A stretch of 64,000 nucleotides of DNA. It comes from Tilletiaria anomala UBC 951 (Eukaryota > Basidiomycota > Exobasidiomycetes > Georgefischeriales > Tilletiariaceae). This document shows, piece by piece, positions 44,506-56,608 of the stretch. The stretch spans positions 1 through 64,000 of the forward strand of contig NW_013546997.1 of the NCBI RefSeq assembly GCF_000711695.1. The letters are read 5' to 3'. The notes beneath the pieces were generated by a model. The model was not told the origin of the DNA. It did not search any database and saw nothing but the letters and a program-made list of their open reading frames with translations. Position 1 is the first letter of the stretch. Every line of letters starts with the position of its first letter. A program made the translations under genes and the position numbers.

Positions 44506-47183
44506 ATGTCGGCGAAATTGCCCAATCATAGTCTGTTCGCACGCGCCGCAGTGTCTTCGAAGCGAGTCACTGTGTTCAAGCTTGCATCTGCATCTCCGCC
44601 ATCCATAGCTGGCAGTGGTGCCTTATCGACCTCCTCCGCTCGAACTGCATCCACTGTTTCCGTCTCATCATCGACAACTGTTGCGAATGCGTCACCACGC
44701 TCGCAAGGGGCAGCCCCAGCCCTTTCAAGCACCAACAGCAGCGGCACGAGCGTCTCTCCCATCGCTGCCCCTGCCGCCATATTGCCTACGGGGGCAGGCG
44801 CTCTCTATCATCGACGAGCATTTCACCTGTGGAACGCGTCTACGAGTCGCGGTGCTGCCAACGCGGTCTCCTTGTCTTACCACACCGGCACACAGTCCAC
44901 GCTGCCAAAATGGGTAGACTCGTTGGACTTGTTTGTCGATCTGTCTTCCTTACCGACGAAGAAGCCAACACCCGACTCGCAAACTATCTACACGTCGAGA
45001 TCCGACCCAGGTGTAGACTTGCCTCTGGATCTATGGACTGAGGCAGATTCGTCCTCGTTCTACGCGAACAACTTGCACGAGCAGCCCTTGCTGACCTGGG
45101 AACAGGCCACACAGGGTGGATCTGTTCATTTTCGAGATGCAGGGGTGTTTGGAGGAGGAAACGGCAGCGGGTTCGGGAGCTCTGCCAATCCATTCGGTGG
45201 AGCCGAAAGCAACGGTGGCTTCCGCTCGCCTGGAAACGGGTTGTCCGACATATTCGCTAGTTCGCCTCCTCCTCCTAACGATGGCTCATCGTCAAAAGCG
45301 ACGTACTCATTGACTGGTGCGAGTGCATCAACTGGTAGCTCAGATGGCGGTAGTGGCGGGGAATCTGGCGGTAACGCCTCGACGCATCAGATTGGGACCA
45401 TTTCTACATACCCGATGGCTCTGTCCGCGTCGAGCAGCGGCGCCATGGTAGGCAATCCCAAGTCTCTGCCGTCTTCATACTACCAACGAGCCGACCCGCC
45501 GGTAAGCCATATCAATCCTTTCATGGCCCGCGCACTTTCCATCCCGCGTGCTCCAAAGCCGGAGTTCACATTTGATCATGGCGCCTATGGTATCCCGAAG
45601 AGGCACCCTCTCTCCGCGCCGCCTAGGAAGGCGACACGATCTGGGCCGGGAAGTGCGATGGGCATGCTAAGCGCGGCAGCAGACTTTCTGACAAGCCCGC
45701 AATTGACAATGGAAGAGATCAAGGCGGCGCCACCCGTTCCAGCTGCGGGTCAGGACTCTACGGAAGGTTCGCAGGCAGCGAGTCAGCTTGCCAGTATGCT
45801 TCCACCAGGACACGTTGCAGGATACACGCCACGATTGAAGATGAAAGGTGGGCGGAAGCTGAAGCTACGAGAGAATGGCAAGCTCGTTCCGGATAGACTT
45901 CGGAGCGTGCAGGTCGGTGAAGATGCGTATTTTCTTCGTCCAGTAAGTATGCTTCGCAAGCCTCCATCGCGTGAAAGCAATTGCTGACTTCGTTTGATCG
46001 GTGACTCTGCTGTAGGATGCACTAGGCGTCGCCGATGGCGTCGGTGGCTGGGCACGACGGCCAGGAGCGAATGCCGCGCTGTACTCGCGGCTGTTGATGC
46101 ATTTTTGCGCTGTTGAGCTCTCTCGATATGACGAGCTATCACGCGATGAGCTTGCAGCGGACAATGGCAAGCTACTAAAGAAGTGGGCGCAGATCGACCC
46201 CGTCGAGGTGATGCACCGGGCTTGGGAACGCTGTGTGCGGACAGCACGCAAGGAGGGCATCCTCGGCAGCTCGACTGCACTGTTGGCTTTGCTAAGAGGG
46301 GACGAGCTGCGGATAGCCAACCTGGGTGACTGCGTCCTGCTCATCATTCGCGATGGCGACCTACTCTTCCGATCCACGGAACAACAGCACTCTTTCAACT
46401 TCCCCGTCCAGCTGGGCATGATGGGCGATACCGTCGAAACGGTGGCGGAACGGATCAAAGCTGCAGCGACAGAGCAGGCAGTGGCGGAAGAGGCAAAGAG
46501 GAATGGACAAACGGCAGCTGAAGATGTAGACTCTGATGAAGAAGGTCTTGATGAACCTGAAGGTGAATTGCCTGCAGATGCCAGTGCAGCACAAGCTACA
46601 CCGAGGCCAGAACCACCCCTCGATCCAGAGGACACGGAATGGGATGAGCCGAGGCGAGATGCTGGGCGATGGACCGTCAAGGTGCAACCAGGAGACATAA
46701 TCATCCTCGGCAGCGATGGCCTCGTTGACAATCTTTTCGACGAGGACATTTTGGAGGAGGTTCGCAAATTCGCACCTGACCATGGTGCCAACGCGCCTGT
46801 GGCACCTGCAGACGACCATCCAGGTCAAGTTCAAGGTCAAGATGCGCCGCATCGTACAGCGATAGGATCTGTTCTTCCGCCTGACTTTTCGCCTCAGGAT
46901 GTCTCCGAAGCACTGTGCTCACGTGCAAAAGCTGTCAGCGAGGACCGCCGAGCCACCACGAGCCCATTTCAGATCGCAGCCCAAGAGGAGGGTATGGTGA
47001 GTTTTCTGCCGGATTCGTCACCGATGTTTCTCGCCTTTCGGCAGATGCTGACGATAGCATGCTTCCACGTAGTACTACGTGGGTGGTAAACACGACGACA
47101 TCTCGGTTCTAGTGGCTGTTGTCGGCCATCGCTCCGAGCACTCCGAAGGCACCTTCGTCTCTCCGGCCGATACCCATTTGTAG
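44506..47183 (+). CDS. PP2C-type protein phosphatase (Ptc7-like) with long N-terminal extension
   Basis: Three exons, 44506-45942, 46016-46996 and 47073-47183, give 842 residues. The catalytic domain starts near residue 460 (VGEDAYFLRPDALGVADGVG) and has metal-binding Asp in ADGVGGW, then GSSTALLALL, LRIANLGDCVLLIIRDGDLL, FPVQLGMMG, GDIIILGSDGLVDNLFDEDI and the final VGGKHDDISVLVAVV. These fit the Ptc7/Azr1 branch of PPM phosphatases, which acts in mitochondria (coenzyme Q regulation in yeast). The 460-residue N-terminal part is Ser/Ala/Thr- and Gly-rich; its start has Arg/Lys and hydroxyl residues, consistent with a mitochondrial signal. An acidic insertion of about 80 residues lies between VQLGMMG and GDIIILGSDG. 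The first ATG of the frame is used; a later start cannot be excluded. Confidence 0.92.
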
Positions 47184-47703
47184 AATACACTTTTATGTTT
47201 CGCACTTTCTCATGGGGGTTTTGTGAGATTCTTGTAGAGTAAAAATGTCATGAATTGCACCTGCTACGTCTTAACCTTCAGCCCATGCATCGAGAATTCA
47301 GCGTATATGGTCGGTCCCATACAGTATTCAAGTGAGGTAAACTGTCCAGGAATCATGCCTTGTACGGTATTCATTTGAATCGAGATCAGCACCTCCATCA
47401 GTCGGCGAATCCCCAGTTTCGGCAAATATTTGACACGCCGTTTTGGAATAAACGCGGGGAAAGCATTAAACTCGATTATGTCGGAAGCTCCGAGAGCAAA
47501 TTCCGCTGTAAAATCCTTTTAGCCCTACGTATGCTTCAGGGGAAATCACATTGTCCATTAACAATTCGATCACATCCACGACAAGTTGAAGCGGGATCGT
47601 GGACCTCTTTGCTATTCGCAGTGTTGAGCACAGTGCATCCAGCTCGCTATGAGCGCACGAAAATTTATTGAGGGGATCTTCGCTCACCCTGTGGCCAACC
47701 AAC
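47184..47703. other. Spacer between tandem plus-strand genes
   Basis: 520 bp holding the PP2C 3' UTR and the metallopeptidase promoter. Nothing else could be supported. Confidence 0.55.
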
Positions 47704-50135
47704 ATGCCACCTGCCCAAGGATCGGCTCGAATCAGGATCAGTAATGTCGAGAACAGAGAAACGGTTTTCCAGCGACTCTTGATCGTCCAAGGCTATGTTG
47801 AGGGGTATCAAAACGTCCGAGACACTATACTGGTTCAACCAGGTCCAGCTTATGAGCCTGTTGTTTGGCAAGTCAATCATGGACACTTCAAGGCTTTAGT
47901 TCCACTGTCTCCTGGCCCAAATGAGCTCGCATTCGAAGTCTTTGGCGGGGATTTTGAGTACCCTGATCACCTTCTTCAACGTCAGCCTTTCGTACAGGGA
48001 CGGCTCTCGATATGGTTCCAACGCGATCGAGGTGCACTACCTTTACAGCTTGCAATCTTAGTCGCCTGCGATAGTCCAGCGCTGAATAAGCCGGGTGTAA
48101 CGTCAGCATCACAGCAGCCGCCTCCAACCAAAAATCGAGCCTCAAAGCTAGTGGGCGAATTTTCTCAGCAGCTGGCGAATTCTCTGGTGCCAAGAAGCAT
48201 CGATGAAGATCGCCCGCTCGTCGATGCACCCCCCGGTGAAGGGCGCGAAAAGCTTAAGAATCTCGATGAAGTCAAGCGGAGATTTGCATTGCAGGCGTAT
48301 CTGTGGCAGGCTTTCCATGCAGAGCAGATGCGACGCATGTGCCTCGGTCCACGGACTTTTGCATTAGATGACGCTAATTCTGATGTTCAGCCAGAATCAG
48401 GTGGCTATCGCAAAGATCTGTCCGAGTACCCAAAGGTTCACATTCTTGTTAGTCGTCACACCACTAAGGAGATCAGGGATCCTGACAATGCACAGCAAAA
48501 CCAAAGAGGTCAATACAAACTTAAAATGCATCTAAGATTCCCTTTATTGATTGATAAATGGTTCTTTTCAGCGAAAAATCGGAGCATCCAACATCGATTC
48601 GCGGGTGAAGTGCTGGAGGAGCCAGAAAGATGCCCGCCGGAGCTCCGTAACAACAAATCTGCGCCTATTGCAGTCATGACTCTCGAAGCAACGTGGGACC
48701 CGTGCTTGCGACTACTCCGAGGGCATGCAGCTTTGGGCTCATTCAGCCCAGATTCGTGGAGCTTTGGCGTGATGGGATCGCACTGGTTGTGGAGCGCTCC
48801 CTCAAGCCTACATGAGGTGACAAGTGCTTTTCAAAACTGCTCTCGGACGGATACCGCATACTGCATAAACGATCTCCTGGAATGCGTCTATCACTATGAA
48901 ACGCTCAATGTTGGCTCCGGTGCGATGGTAAGATTCAGGCGTGAATTTTGATGGTGAGATTTAAATTTTGGCTGATCTGTTTCTGCCCTACTTGCAGATG
49001 CATGAAGTGCGTGGTAAGCATGGGCTCCTGAAGTGCGTGCCGCTCCACTAAAAATGTCCTTCCTCCAGGTCGGCCATGCTTTCTCCAATCCTCATTGGCC
49101 GTCTGGTCTTATGGCGCGCGGATATGTGGAATTCAACAGAGCCTTCATGACAAGCGAAGGACCTCACTGCAAGCGGCCGGGCAACATGAACCCCATTACA
49201 CCGGAAACTGACAGCGGCACCAACCATTTGCACCGCGCCCAAGGCGTGCGTGCGCGGTGGCATCCGGCATTCGCTCTGCCTAGCGATCCACCTTTACCAT
49301 TCATGAACCGGGATGGCGATGCCTCTACATGGAAGCACTGGAAGGAAGCCGAGCCAACTTGGGAGCCAACCATGCATGGCGCGAACTTCCGCTCGAAATC
49401 AGGCATTGCAAGCTTGGAAGTCTTTCTCGGAGACACGTACAAAACGCATATCGAGTTCACTGGTCTTCCAGATGGTAATCCTGTTCAACAGGAGATGCTC
49501 ATCACCAACGAATACCTTAGCAAATGTGTTGGGTTCGATGTAAGTTCACCAGCGTCGCCTAGCGTCAATCTCACGGCTCTCGCGTGCAACATGCGCGAAA
49601 TTCAATTGCAAGACTTTAGGAACAATGCATACGCGTGCCCGATATCCTTACCTAGAGTACCCTTCACCGTGACAAAAGGCATGTCTGTCGGCAAAGAAGA
49701 CCCGTCACACCAGTGTTTCATGCATGTCTTTCGACAAAATCTGTCGCATGTCGTTGTGAGTACCCTAAAAAGCGGCTCGCATTGCACTCGAGCTAAATAT
49801 AATTCAATGAACGCGGTAAGATTCGCGCGGGTGCGTTCGTGGATGGCCTGGTCCTATTTTACCCTGATGGCTCGCGCGAGCTGCTAGGCTGCACTGGTGG
49901 CGAAGCCTTTAGGTTCGACCTCGCGCGTGGTGAGCAAATCGCTGCTATAGAAGTCAGGAGTGGGTTGTGGCTGGACGCAATCAATATCATTCTCTCATCG
50001 GGCCGCCAGTCTGGGTGGCGCGGCGGTGAAGGGGGGAATCTCAGGACGCTGCAGCCTCCTCGAGGCAGCAACACGGTGGGCCTTTACGGAAGCTCGAGTC
50101 AATGGATACATACTCTTGGGTTGCTGTTGGCTTGA
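47704..50135 (+). CDS. Zincin metallopeptidase (PF12044-like) with jacalin-like C-terminus
   Basis: Four exons, 47704-48927, 48998-49006, 49069-49755 and 49821-50135, give 744 residues. The N-terminal part (RIRISNVENRETVFQRLLIV, VVWQVNHGHFKALVPLSPGP) matches the putative zinc metalloproteinase family of yeast YIL108W/Zmp1. The zinc site is HEVGHAFSNPH (residues 410-420), an HExxHxxxxxH pattern, followed by a Met-turn-like SGLMARGY. The first two residues of this motif come from a 9-nt microexon (48998-49006, Met-His-Glu). The C-terminal exon reads IRAGAFVDGLVFYPDGSREL and later GGEGGN and VGLYGSSSQWIHTLG, resembling a jacalin-type sugar-binding beta-prism. No signal peptide is seen. Function in fungi is unknown. 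The start at 47704 (MPPAQGSARIRI) is the first ATG before the family domain. Confidence 0.9.
48998..49006 (+). other. 9-nt microexon in the metallopeptidase gene
   Basis: ATGCATGAA, between a CTTGCAG acceptor and a GTGCGT donor, supplies Met-His-Glu. Both flanking junctions are in phase 0, and without it the HExxH zinc motif would be lost. A 16-nt version using the next GTAAGC donor would break the frame. Confidence 0.75.
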
Positions 50136-50301
50136 CACCAGTTACCGCGCTGCGATTGACTTGCTAGTAAACCTTGTGCGTTTTGATGTATTGTCCGGAA
50201 AGAATCCACATTCATCTACATGAGAGGATGCTATTTTTTCGTGCACACAAAGTTCTTATATACTATAGTTGAGCGATTCAACGAAGTGTATGTTCGGCAT
50301 T

Positions 50302-52134
50302 TTAATGCTTCTTCTTCAACTGCGCTTCGATGAGGTTGAGCGCATGTAGTCTCTCAGAAAGAGTCGGGTGACTGTGATGATACGCCGAGTACAACGAGTC
50401 ATTGTGCATGCTGCTGAGATTCTGGATGCCGAGCTTTATGAGCGATCGCTTGAGGAGCTCAGTATACGGAAGCTGATCATACGGGTCCACCTTGAGCAGC
50501 GCAGTTTCAACGGCTCCCGAGAAGGCGGGATGGCCGTTGGCTTGCATACGCTCGGCGACTGCAGGAGCCGAATTGTACACCTCCGCTGCCTTGAGCTCCG
50601 CCGCTGTTGGCGGGGGCCGCGTAAGCTCACCGGCAAAGCGATCGGCGGCGTACTCCATGCTCCTGACGGCGCTGTTGAGCATAAACTTCGTAAAGGCGTC
50701 GAGCGGACCAACAACAAGCTGAAACAATTCCAGACCGACAATGACTGGCAGGGATGACTGCGCGGCTGGGAGCTTGGTCCCAAGGGCTTTCTCGAACAGG
50801 TTGGGCGCTGCGGAGAAGCCAAAAGCTCGATAGAGGCTGACGTTGTGGATGAAAAGGGTGAAGATGCTCATTTGTAGCAAGATTTGCACCTGTCCAATGA
50901 GAAGCAGCTTGCCCGTATCCATGTGCGCCCAGTGCCCAAGCTCGTGCGCCAACACAGCCTCGATCTCTTCGTGTGTGGACTTCTCGATGAGCGTGTCAAA
51001 GATGACAATGTGCTTATTCCCGCCCGGGATGATGCCATAGAAGTATGCGTTACTATGAGCACTGCGCTTAGAGCCGTCGATCACGTAGATGTGCTTCAGT
51101 GGGAAGTTGAGTGAGCCGGCGAGGGCTAAGACGCGATCCCGCAGCGCGCCTTCTGGAAGCGGTGTCAATTTGTTGAATAGCGGCTGGATTAGTGTGGGGT
51201 CTGAAAAGGTAAAAGTGATAAGTTTGATGCAAAGGATAGGCAAATATACGAAGTAAAAAGTGTACGCACAGAGGACGAGGGCAACAATCTGGAACACGAG
51301 GAGGAAGGCGACTACGTAAGCGACAAATGCATCGCCTGCCCATCGAATGACCCAGATCAGGCCGGAGATGAGAGGTGCGCCAATGCAGAAACCGACGATC
51401 CATTCGATGATGGTGTCCTTGACGAAGCTACGGATATGGAGCAGAATTTCAGAGTCCGTATGAATACGACAGCTAAACGCATGAGTTAACATACGTTCCG
51501 ATGGTCATCTTGTTGAAGCCATGCTTTTCCTGCAGTCCAAGCGGTTAGCTTTTGCAGAGCGCGAGTATGCAGGGGCCAGTTCAGACGTACCTCGACTACA
51601 AAATTCTTGTAAAGTGTGAATGGAATGTTTGGGAGCTCTCGGACGAGGAACATTCCTATCACAAATAGCACAGAGTGGATGGCCTGCCGGGTCACATGGC
51701 AACATGGCCGTCAGCAGAGAACTCATTGACTTTCAGTTAGTCAGTGCCCCATCACCCACCTCAGACTGGGGAAGATCAAATCTTGTCAGATAGTAGCCTG
51801 TACGAGTCCACACACGCGCATATACGTCGTAGTGAATAACAGCAGCCGTCATGGCCATTTCTGCGGCAGACGTTATGAAGCCAAACTTAGCCTTGTCCTT
51901 GCCATATGCCTGACTCTGTTTATACGTCTCCAGATCGACATGGCTAGTGAGCTCTGCAGGCGGCGTTGGACGAGAGTAGAGGCCATATTGTCGCCATGAG
52001 ACGTAGGTCTCGAAGATGTAAACGGCTAGTTGGAGCTGGAGCACGAGTTTCTTCCAGGAAATTGCAGAGTCGTCCAGCACCGACTCAAGATGATTGATTT
52101 GCACCTGGAAGCTTCTTCCGAACGAAGACGACAT
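50302..52134 (-). CDS. STE24: CAAX prenyl protease Ste24 (M48A)
   Basis: Four exons (52134-51760, 51683-51591, 51529-51495, 51427-50302) give 542 residues. Exon 3 is only 35 nt and codes EKHGFNKMTIG, a conserved Ste24 segment. Hydrophobic helices (QLQLAVYIFETYVSW, AIHSVLFVIGMFLV, FIWVIRWAGDAF-like region, VVAFLLVFQIVALVLC) form the membrane chamber. The zinc site is VLAHELGHWAHMD, with the third ligand in RSMEYAADRFA. VIDGSKRSAHSNAYFYG and NDSLYSAYHHSHPTLSERL are also family marks. Ste24 cleaves prenylated CAAX proteins (a-factor, lamin A in animals) in the ER and inner nuclear membrane and clears stalled translocons. The C-terminus EAQLKKKH is a typical dilysine ER-retrieval-like tail. Divergent with the bestrophin-like gene. 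Confidence 0.97.
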
Positions 52135-53053
52135 GGTAGTGTTGGCGACGAAGGCAGTGTCCCATTAGGCAGGGATGGGATGCAAGTTACAAGGACCAAG
52201 GCTTTCAGCTTCACTTTCTTTCATGAAGCCAAGCCTGCCTGAGTCCCAAGGAGAGTGATGTTGCAATCATGTGAAGGCGTCAAAGAGTGGGCCAGTTGGG
52301 TTATAGCTGAGCTGGAAGCTATATGCGCCTCTGCTGGAAACCCCGGAATCACGGTATGTTTGACGCACCATTATTGGCACTCTTGTTTATCACGAAAGTG
52401 GCCATTCAAAAAAACATTCACCTTAGCTTTAGGGGCTTGCCTGCCTCCGGTGCGACACACTATAAGAGTTGCGACTCTCCAGAATGATCGTGCGTCAACT
52501 AGAGTTGCCCGAAAAACCTAGCAAATACCACGCCAAGGTTACAGAAATATTTCTAAACCCCTGCAAAACTTTCCAAAAAGCGGCTGTTCGATGTCGACCT
52601 CCGATAACTTCCGGAACGCCTCTATGTGACTATCCCATGTTTTGCTAGCAAATATGGAGGATCTATTGTAGCTGCTCCCGCTATGTATGTCTCCAGAGCA
52701 TGTAACGAATTTGTGGAATCCTGAAAGCAGTTCTGGCCGATTCTGCATCCTATTTTTCAACTGTGATTCTGTTCAAGAAGTTACCTAAATGTGGGTGGTT
52801 TCTAATCTTGGCTTGATATAGCTGTGCGCCACAGCGTTCATCACAAAGCTCTGCAGCGAGTTGAACACAACACAGTTTAACATCGACCTGTGACTGACTT
52901 ATCGTTGGACCCCGTCCCCTGACGTCCTGGTACCTGCTGCATGCATATCACAGACTCCAGCTCGACCTGTAATTCCCGGACAACTAGAAAACTAACACAA
53001 AGTGAACAGAAGGCGGGCACCTGAGCCGATGGCCGGTATCTTTCCTGGCCAAT
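52135..53053. other. Divergent promoter region, STE24 and bestrophin-like gene
   Basis: 919 bp with no supported gene. A TATAAG word near 52463 could serve either side. Nothing else stands out. Confidence 0.5.
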
Positions 53054-54652
53054 ATGGTACAAGGCTTAGCCTTGTCGAGCCCGCTGAATGCGCTGCAGGA
53101 CCTGTCCGACTTGGATGCTTATCGGCTCTTCCGACATGAGGTAGAGAAGAGCGAGAACAAGCTCAGGCTGTCAAAGACGAGGTTTTTCTTAGGTGAGAAT
53201 GGCTGCTTGCTGGCTGAATTTGAATATTCTTCACGAACAGGGACGTGATTGGCTGAATGAACTTGTGCATTGACTGGAACCGTAGATGCTATCCGGATAA
53301 GGGGCTCGGTTCTGCATCGGATATGGGTCTCAGTACTTGGAATCACGCTGTATGCGACCGTCATTGCTGCCGCAGACGTTTGGTACGGCATGCACTGGCG
53401 CACCAGCAACAGCATCATCGCCCCTCTCTCCGTCGTTGTCGGTCTGCTCATCGTCTTCCGCAATTCCACATCGTATGATCGATGGTGGGCAGGCTCTGGA
53501 GAGCTGAATGCTGCCATGGCGGATACTCGATCATTGTCTCGCTTCATCTGGGTCAATGTCGACGTTGAGGCAGGCGAGAAAATGAAGAAGCTCAAGCAGG
53601 ACGCAGAGAAGAGCGGCATTGATGCAGGTGCAACGCATGCTGTCGAAAAATTGCGACAAGAACGCATGGCAAGAAAGCGCCGGGTAATCAGACTGCTTGT
53701 ATGCTACCTGTACGCTACAAAAGTAAGTTACATCGCACATATCCCCTTGCGAAAGTCTAGGCAAGATGCTTACAACCTATCCATCAGCATCACCTGAGAC
53801 AAGAGTACGGTGTCGAATTCGCAGACTATGAAGGCGTCCTTCCTCAAGACGTACGACAGGCTTACTATGTGCTACAGCGCAGATCACGAGAGCATTTTCG
53901 GCGCAGCATCCACTCAAAACAGGCCGACGCTCGTCCTGCGTCTCAAGCCTCAGCAGCGGTCGAAAGAGATAATTACACACCCATAACATCGGTTATTTTT
54001 CAGGATGAGAATGCTGCTGTTGCCGCTGCCGCTGCTCAAGCGACCGAGACGACGCCGCTAACAGCTTCCGAAGTTGAGGAGGAGAAGGAGCATTCTAAGC
54101 AACCAGCTATTGCGCTTCCTCTTTTCTGTCTACACCAGATCACCATGTATCTCTCCGGCGCCAGGAGGGCAGGCCTTTTGACCAATGATGCAGGTCCAGC
54201 GGGCTTTTCGCTTGTAAGCCCGGCTCGGCTTCACCTTCCTGCACTGCGTAAGAAGTATTGACTAGCGATGCTTTCCCTTTGGCTTTGTGTGTTTCATGGG
54301 CGGCCAGTCGAACCAACTAATCAACAGCCTGACGACGCACTTCTTCAACATGCAACGAATTGCCGACACGCCGCTACCTGCAATCTATGGGATTCATCTC
54401 AAGCAATGCGTGCTACTCTACCTGCTCGCCCTACCTCTCACGCTCGTCTCGGAGCTCTCCTGGCGCATGATCCCCGTCGTCACCATCGTCGCATTCACCA
54501 TGATTGGCACAGAGGGGCTGAGCAGCGAGGTAGAAATGCCGTTCGGGCATGATCCCAGCGATCATAATCTCGATCTGCTCGCCGCGACTGTGAGGCATGA
54601 GCTCGAGCACATGATGCTTTTTCTAGACGAAGGCATTAAAGAGGAGTCGTGA
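53054..54652 (+). CDS. Bestrophin-like (UPF0187) anion channel protein
   Basis: Four exons, 53054-53192, 53286-53722, 53788-54213 and 54308-54652, give 448 residues. The membrane core starts SVLHRIWVSVLGITLYATVI, then SNSIIAPLSVVVGLLIVFRN and STSYDRWWAGSGELNAAMAD, the hallmark of bestrophin/YneE proteins. RRVIRLLVCYLYATK leads into a cytosolic helical region (LRQEYGVEFADYEGVLP) with an acidic, Ala/Thr-rich insertion. The last exon codes SLTTHFFNMQRIADTPLPAI and YGIHLKQCVLLYLLALPLTL, ending with EVEMPFGHDPSDHNLDL and a helical tail. Fungal members are thought to be anion channels of plasma or internal membranes. The acceptor at 54307 fits the family length; another in-frame acceptor at 54265 would add 14 residues (RCFPFGFVCFMGGQ). 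Confidence 0.92.
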
Positions 54653-54782
54653 GATCTCTTCTTTGAGGGCGCATAGTATGTATTCCATTTATAGGACATC
54701 GGGCGCCGTGGCAGAGAGAGCTTGAGGAGGGTATGCGGCACACGACAGGAATCGCATGTGTCCCTGTGCTTCTGAAGCATAG

Positions 54783-56608
54783 TTAGTTCCAAATGACATC
54801 ACGCAAAGCTAAGCTAAGCAAACGTTGAAACAAACTGCGCTTCGACTTCCGCGGCTGTTCTGCTGAAGAGAGCAGCGTAGGATAGGCCACGGTGTGGGAC
54901 CTTGAGGTGTGCGCGCTTCCCTTGTGCGAGTCGTTCGAGTCCTCTAGCGCCTCCTTTGCTCCCTCTCCCTGTGATTCTGTTGCGGTCTTTGCGTCCAGTC
55001 CGCGCTTCGGCGGTTGTTTCGCGCCACCCTCCAAATCCAACAATCCGAACTCCTTCGCTTTGGCCGGCAGACCGAGCACATTTTCGACACGTTCCATGCC
55101 TTCAAGCAAGGCGTGCGGCTCTGCAGAATACGTGAAACGGAACCATCCCGGCACGGGATGCTCGTACTGCCCTCCAGGAGCTACAAAGACTTTTCCCTTG
55201 ATGAGCCGCCCAGCGAGGTCAGCTTCTGCTTTCCGCGCGTCTTCGATCTCATCGAAGGAGCTGTCAGAGCTGACTTCGGCATTCACGCCGCCCAGAAAAC
55301 GCCTGAAGTCGACTAAGAAAAAGTGCCCTGCATTGGAGGTGACGAACCGAATGTCGTGTACTTGTAGCCACCTTTGTGTGTGCGAGCAAGCGACGGCGAG
55401 CCTCCGTGTATTTTCCTCCAAGTACCACTCGAGGTACTCTGTATCCTGCAGCCAATTCGCCCATAAATTTCCGGCAATCGTCGAGGACTGCGATGGCAAA
55501 TTCTGCATGTTGAGGGCTCGTAGCAGAGCAGAGTTTGCTTGGGAGATGCACACGCCTTGCCGGAACCCATTCGCGGAAAAGTCTTTCGAAGCGGAGCTGA
55601 CGACATGCACACGCGATGGATGCAAACCAGCGACGGCGAGAGTGTCGATCGACAGAACGGAATGGAACTGAGGCGGAGCAGGGCTCGCGGGTGAGGGCTC
55701 GTAGACGGAACGCGACTGTAAATGAGAGAAGCATAAAGATTGTTAGAGAAGTGGGGATCTAGCTTGAGTAGGTGATTAGGGACTTACGTAAATTTCGTCT
55801 GAGATGAAGTGCAGGTCATACTTCGCTGCCAGTTTGAGCAGCTCGATCGTCATCTCGCGAGGCATGATTTGACCTGCAGAGGTGGATAAGATCATTAGCA
55901 CCGCCACGGCAGCTCTGCGGATGTGCATTTACCTGTGGGGTTGTGTGGATTGCAATAAAGCAACACCCTAGTCTTGATCCCTTTCTCCTTGGCGTCTAGT
56001 AGCGCCAGTTCATAGGACTGAACGGTATCCGGCTTGAGCCATGCTTGATCATGGCTGCTCTTGCCAGCTTCCGGTATTGGTAGCTTGACTTTAACGAGCG
56101 TCGCCTCAGCCTTGAACGTGAAATCGTACAGGAAACCGTTGTAGTACGGCAAACTGAGCAGTACCCCCTCCCCCTTTTCACACAGGGTCCATGCGAGACT
56201 GTTGAGGACAGCTCCGGCGCCAGAGCCAACGTGGATGTGGTCGGGCTTCACGGGCACGAGCGGCTTTCGGTCTGCCCAATCATTGCGATTCGCGTAGCCA
56301 TCTGGATAATGGTTGTAGAGATTTGCAAGCGCTTCGACTAGCTTCTGGCTCGTCGTAAACCGACCGTTGTACGCAAGCTCCTTGCTGGAAAGCTGGAGAC
56401 CAACGGTGTTAAAGTAGCGCACGAGCTCCTCGCGCAGCAGGCTATTCTCCGCCACACCAAAATTGACCATTCCTGATGGGTTATTGCGGCGTTCGTAAGC
56501 GTCTCTGAAAACTGAGAAGAGGTTGTCTACATCCGGGGTGAGGAGGTTCGTGAAAACCAGACCCCGAGGGGCAAGGCCGGCTTTGGTATCGTCTTCCAGG
56601 GCAGACAT
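54783..56608 (-). CDS. Class I/II PLP aminotransferase, ACC synthase-like
   Basis: Three exons (56608-55933, 55873-55788, 55715-54783) give 564 residues. The N-terminal part has NPSGMVNFGVAENSLLREEL, close to the ACC synthase entry motif, then VGSGAGAVLNSLAWTLCEKG. The PLP site shows CNPHNPTGQIMP, FISDEIYS and the Schiff-base Lys in SSASKDFSANGFRQG. The core ends with GWFRFTYSAEP, where the Arg binds the substrate carboxylate. About 90 residues of low-complexity, basic-ended tail follow. Fungal relatives are mostly annotated as ACC synthase-like, but true ethylene-precursor activity is rare; amino-acid transamination or lyase reactions in secondary metabolism are as likely. An upstream in-frame ATG at 56659 would add 17 residues. 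Confidence 0.92.

Noticed and set aside
49540-49657. GTAAGT donor at 49540 as an intron in the metallopeptidase
   Set aside because: The frame stays open and codes a family-like VNLTALACNMREIQLQDF; no downstream acceptor restores the proper frame.
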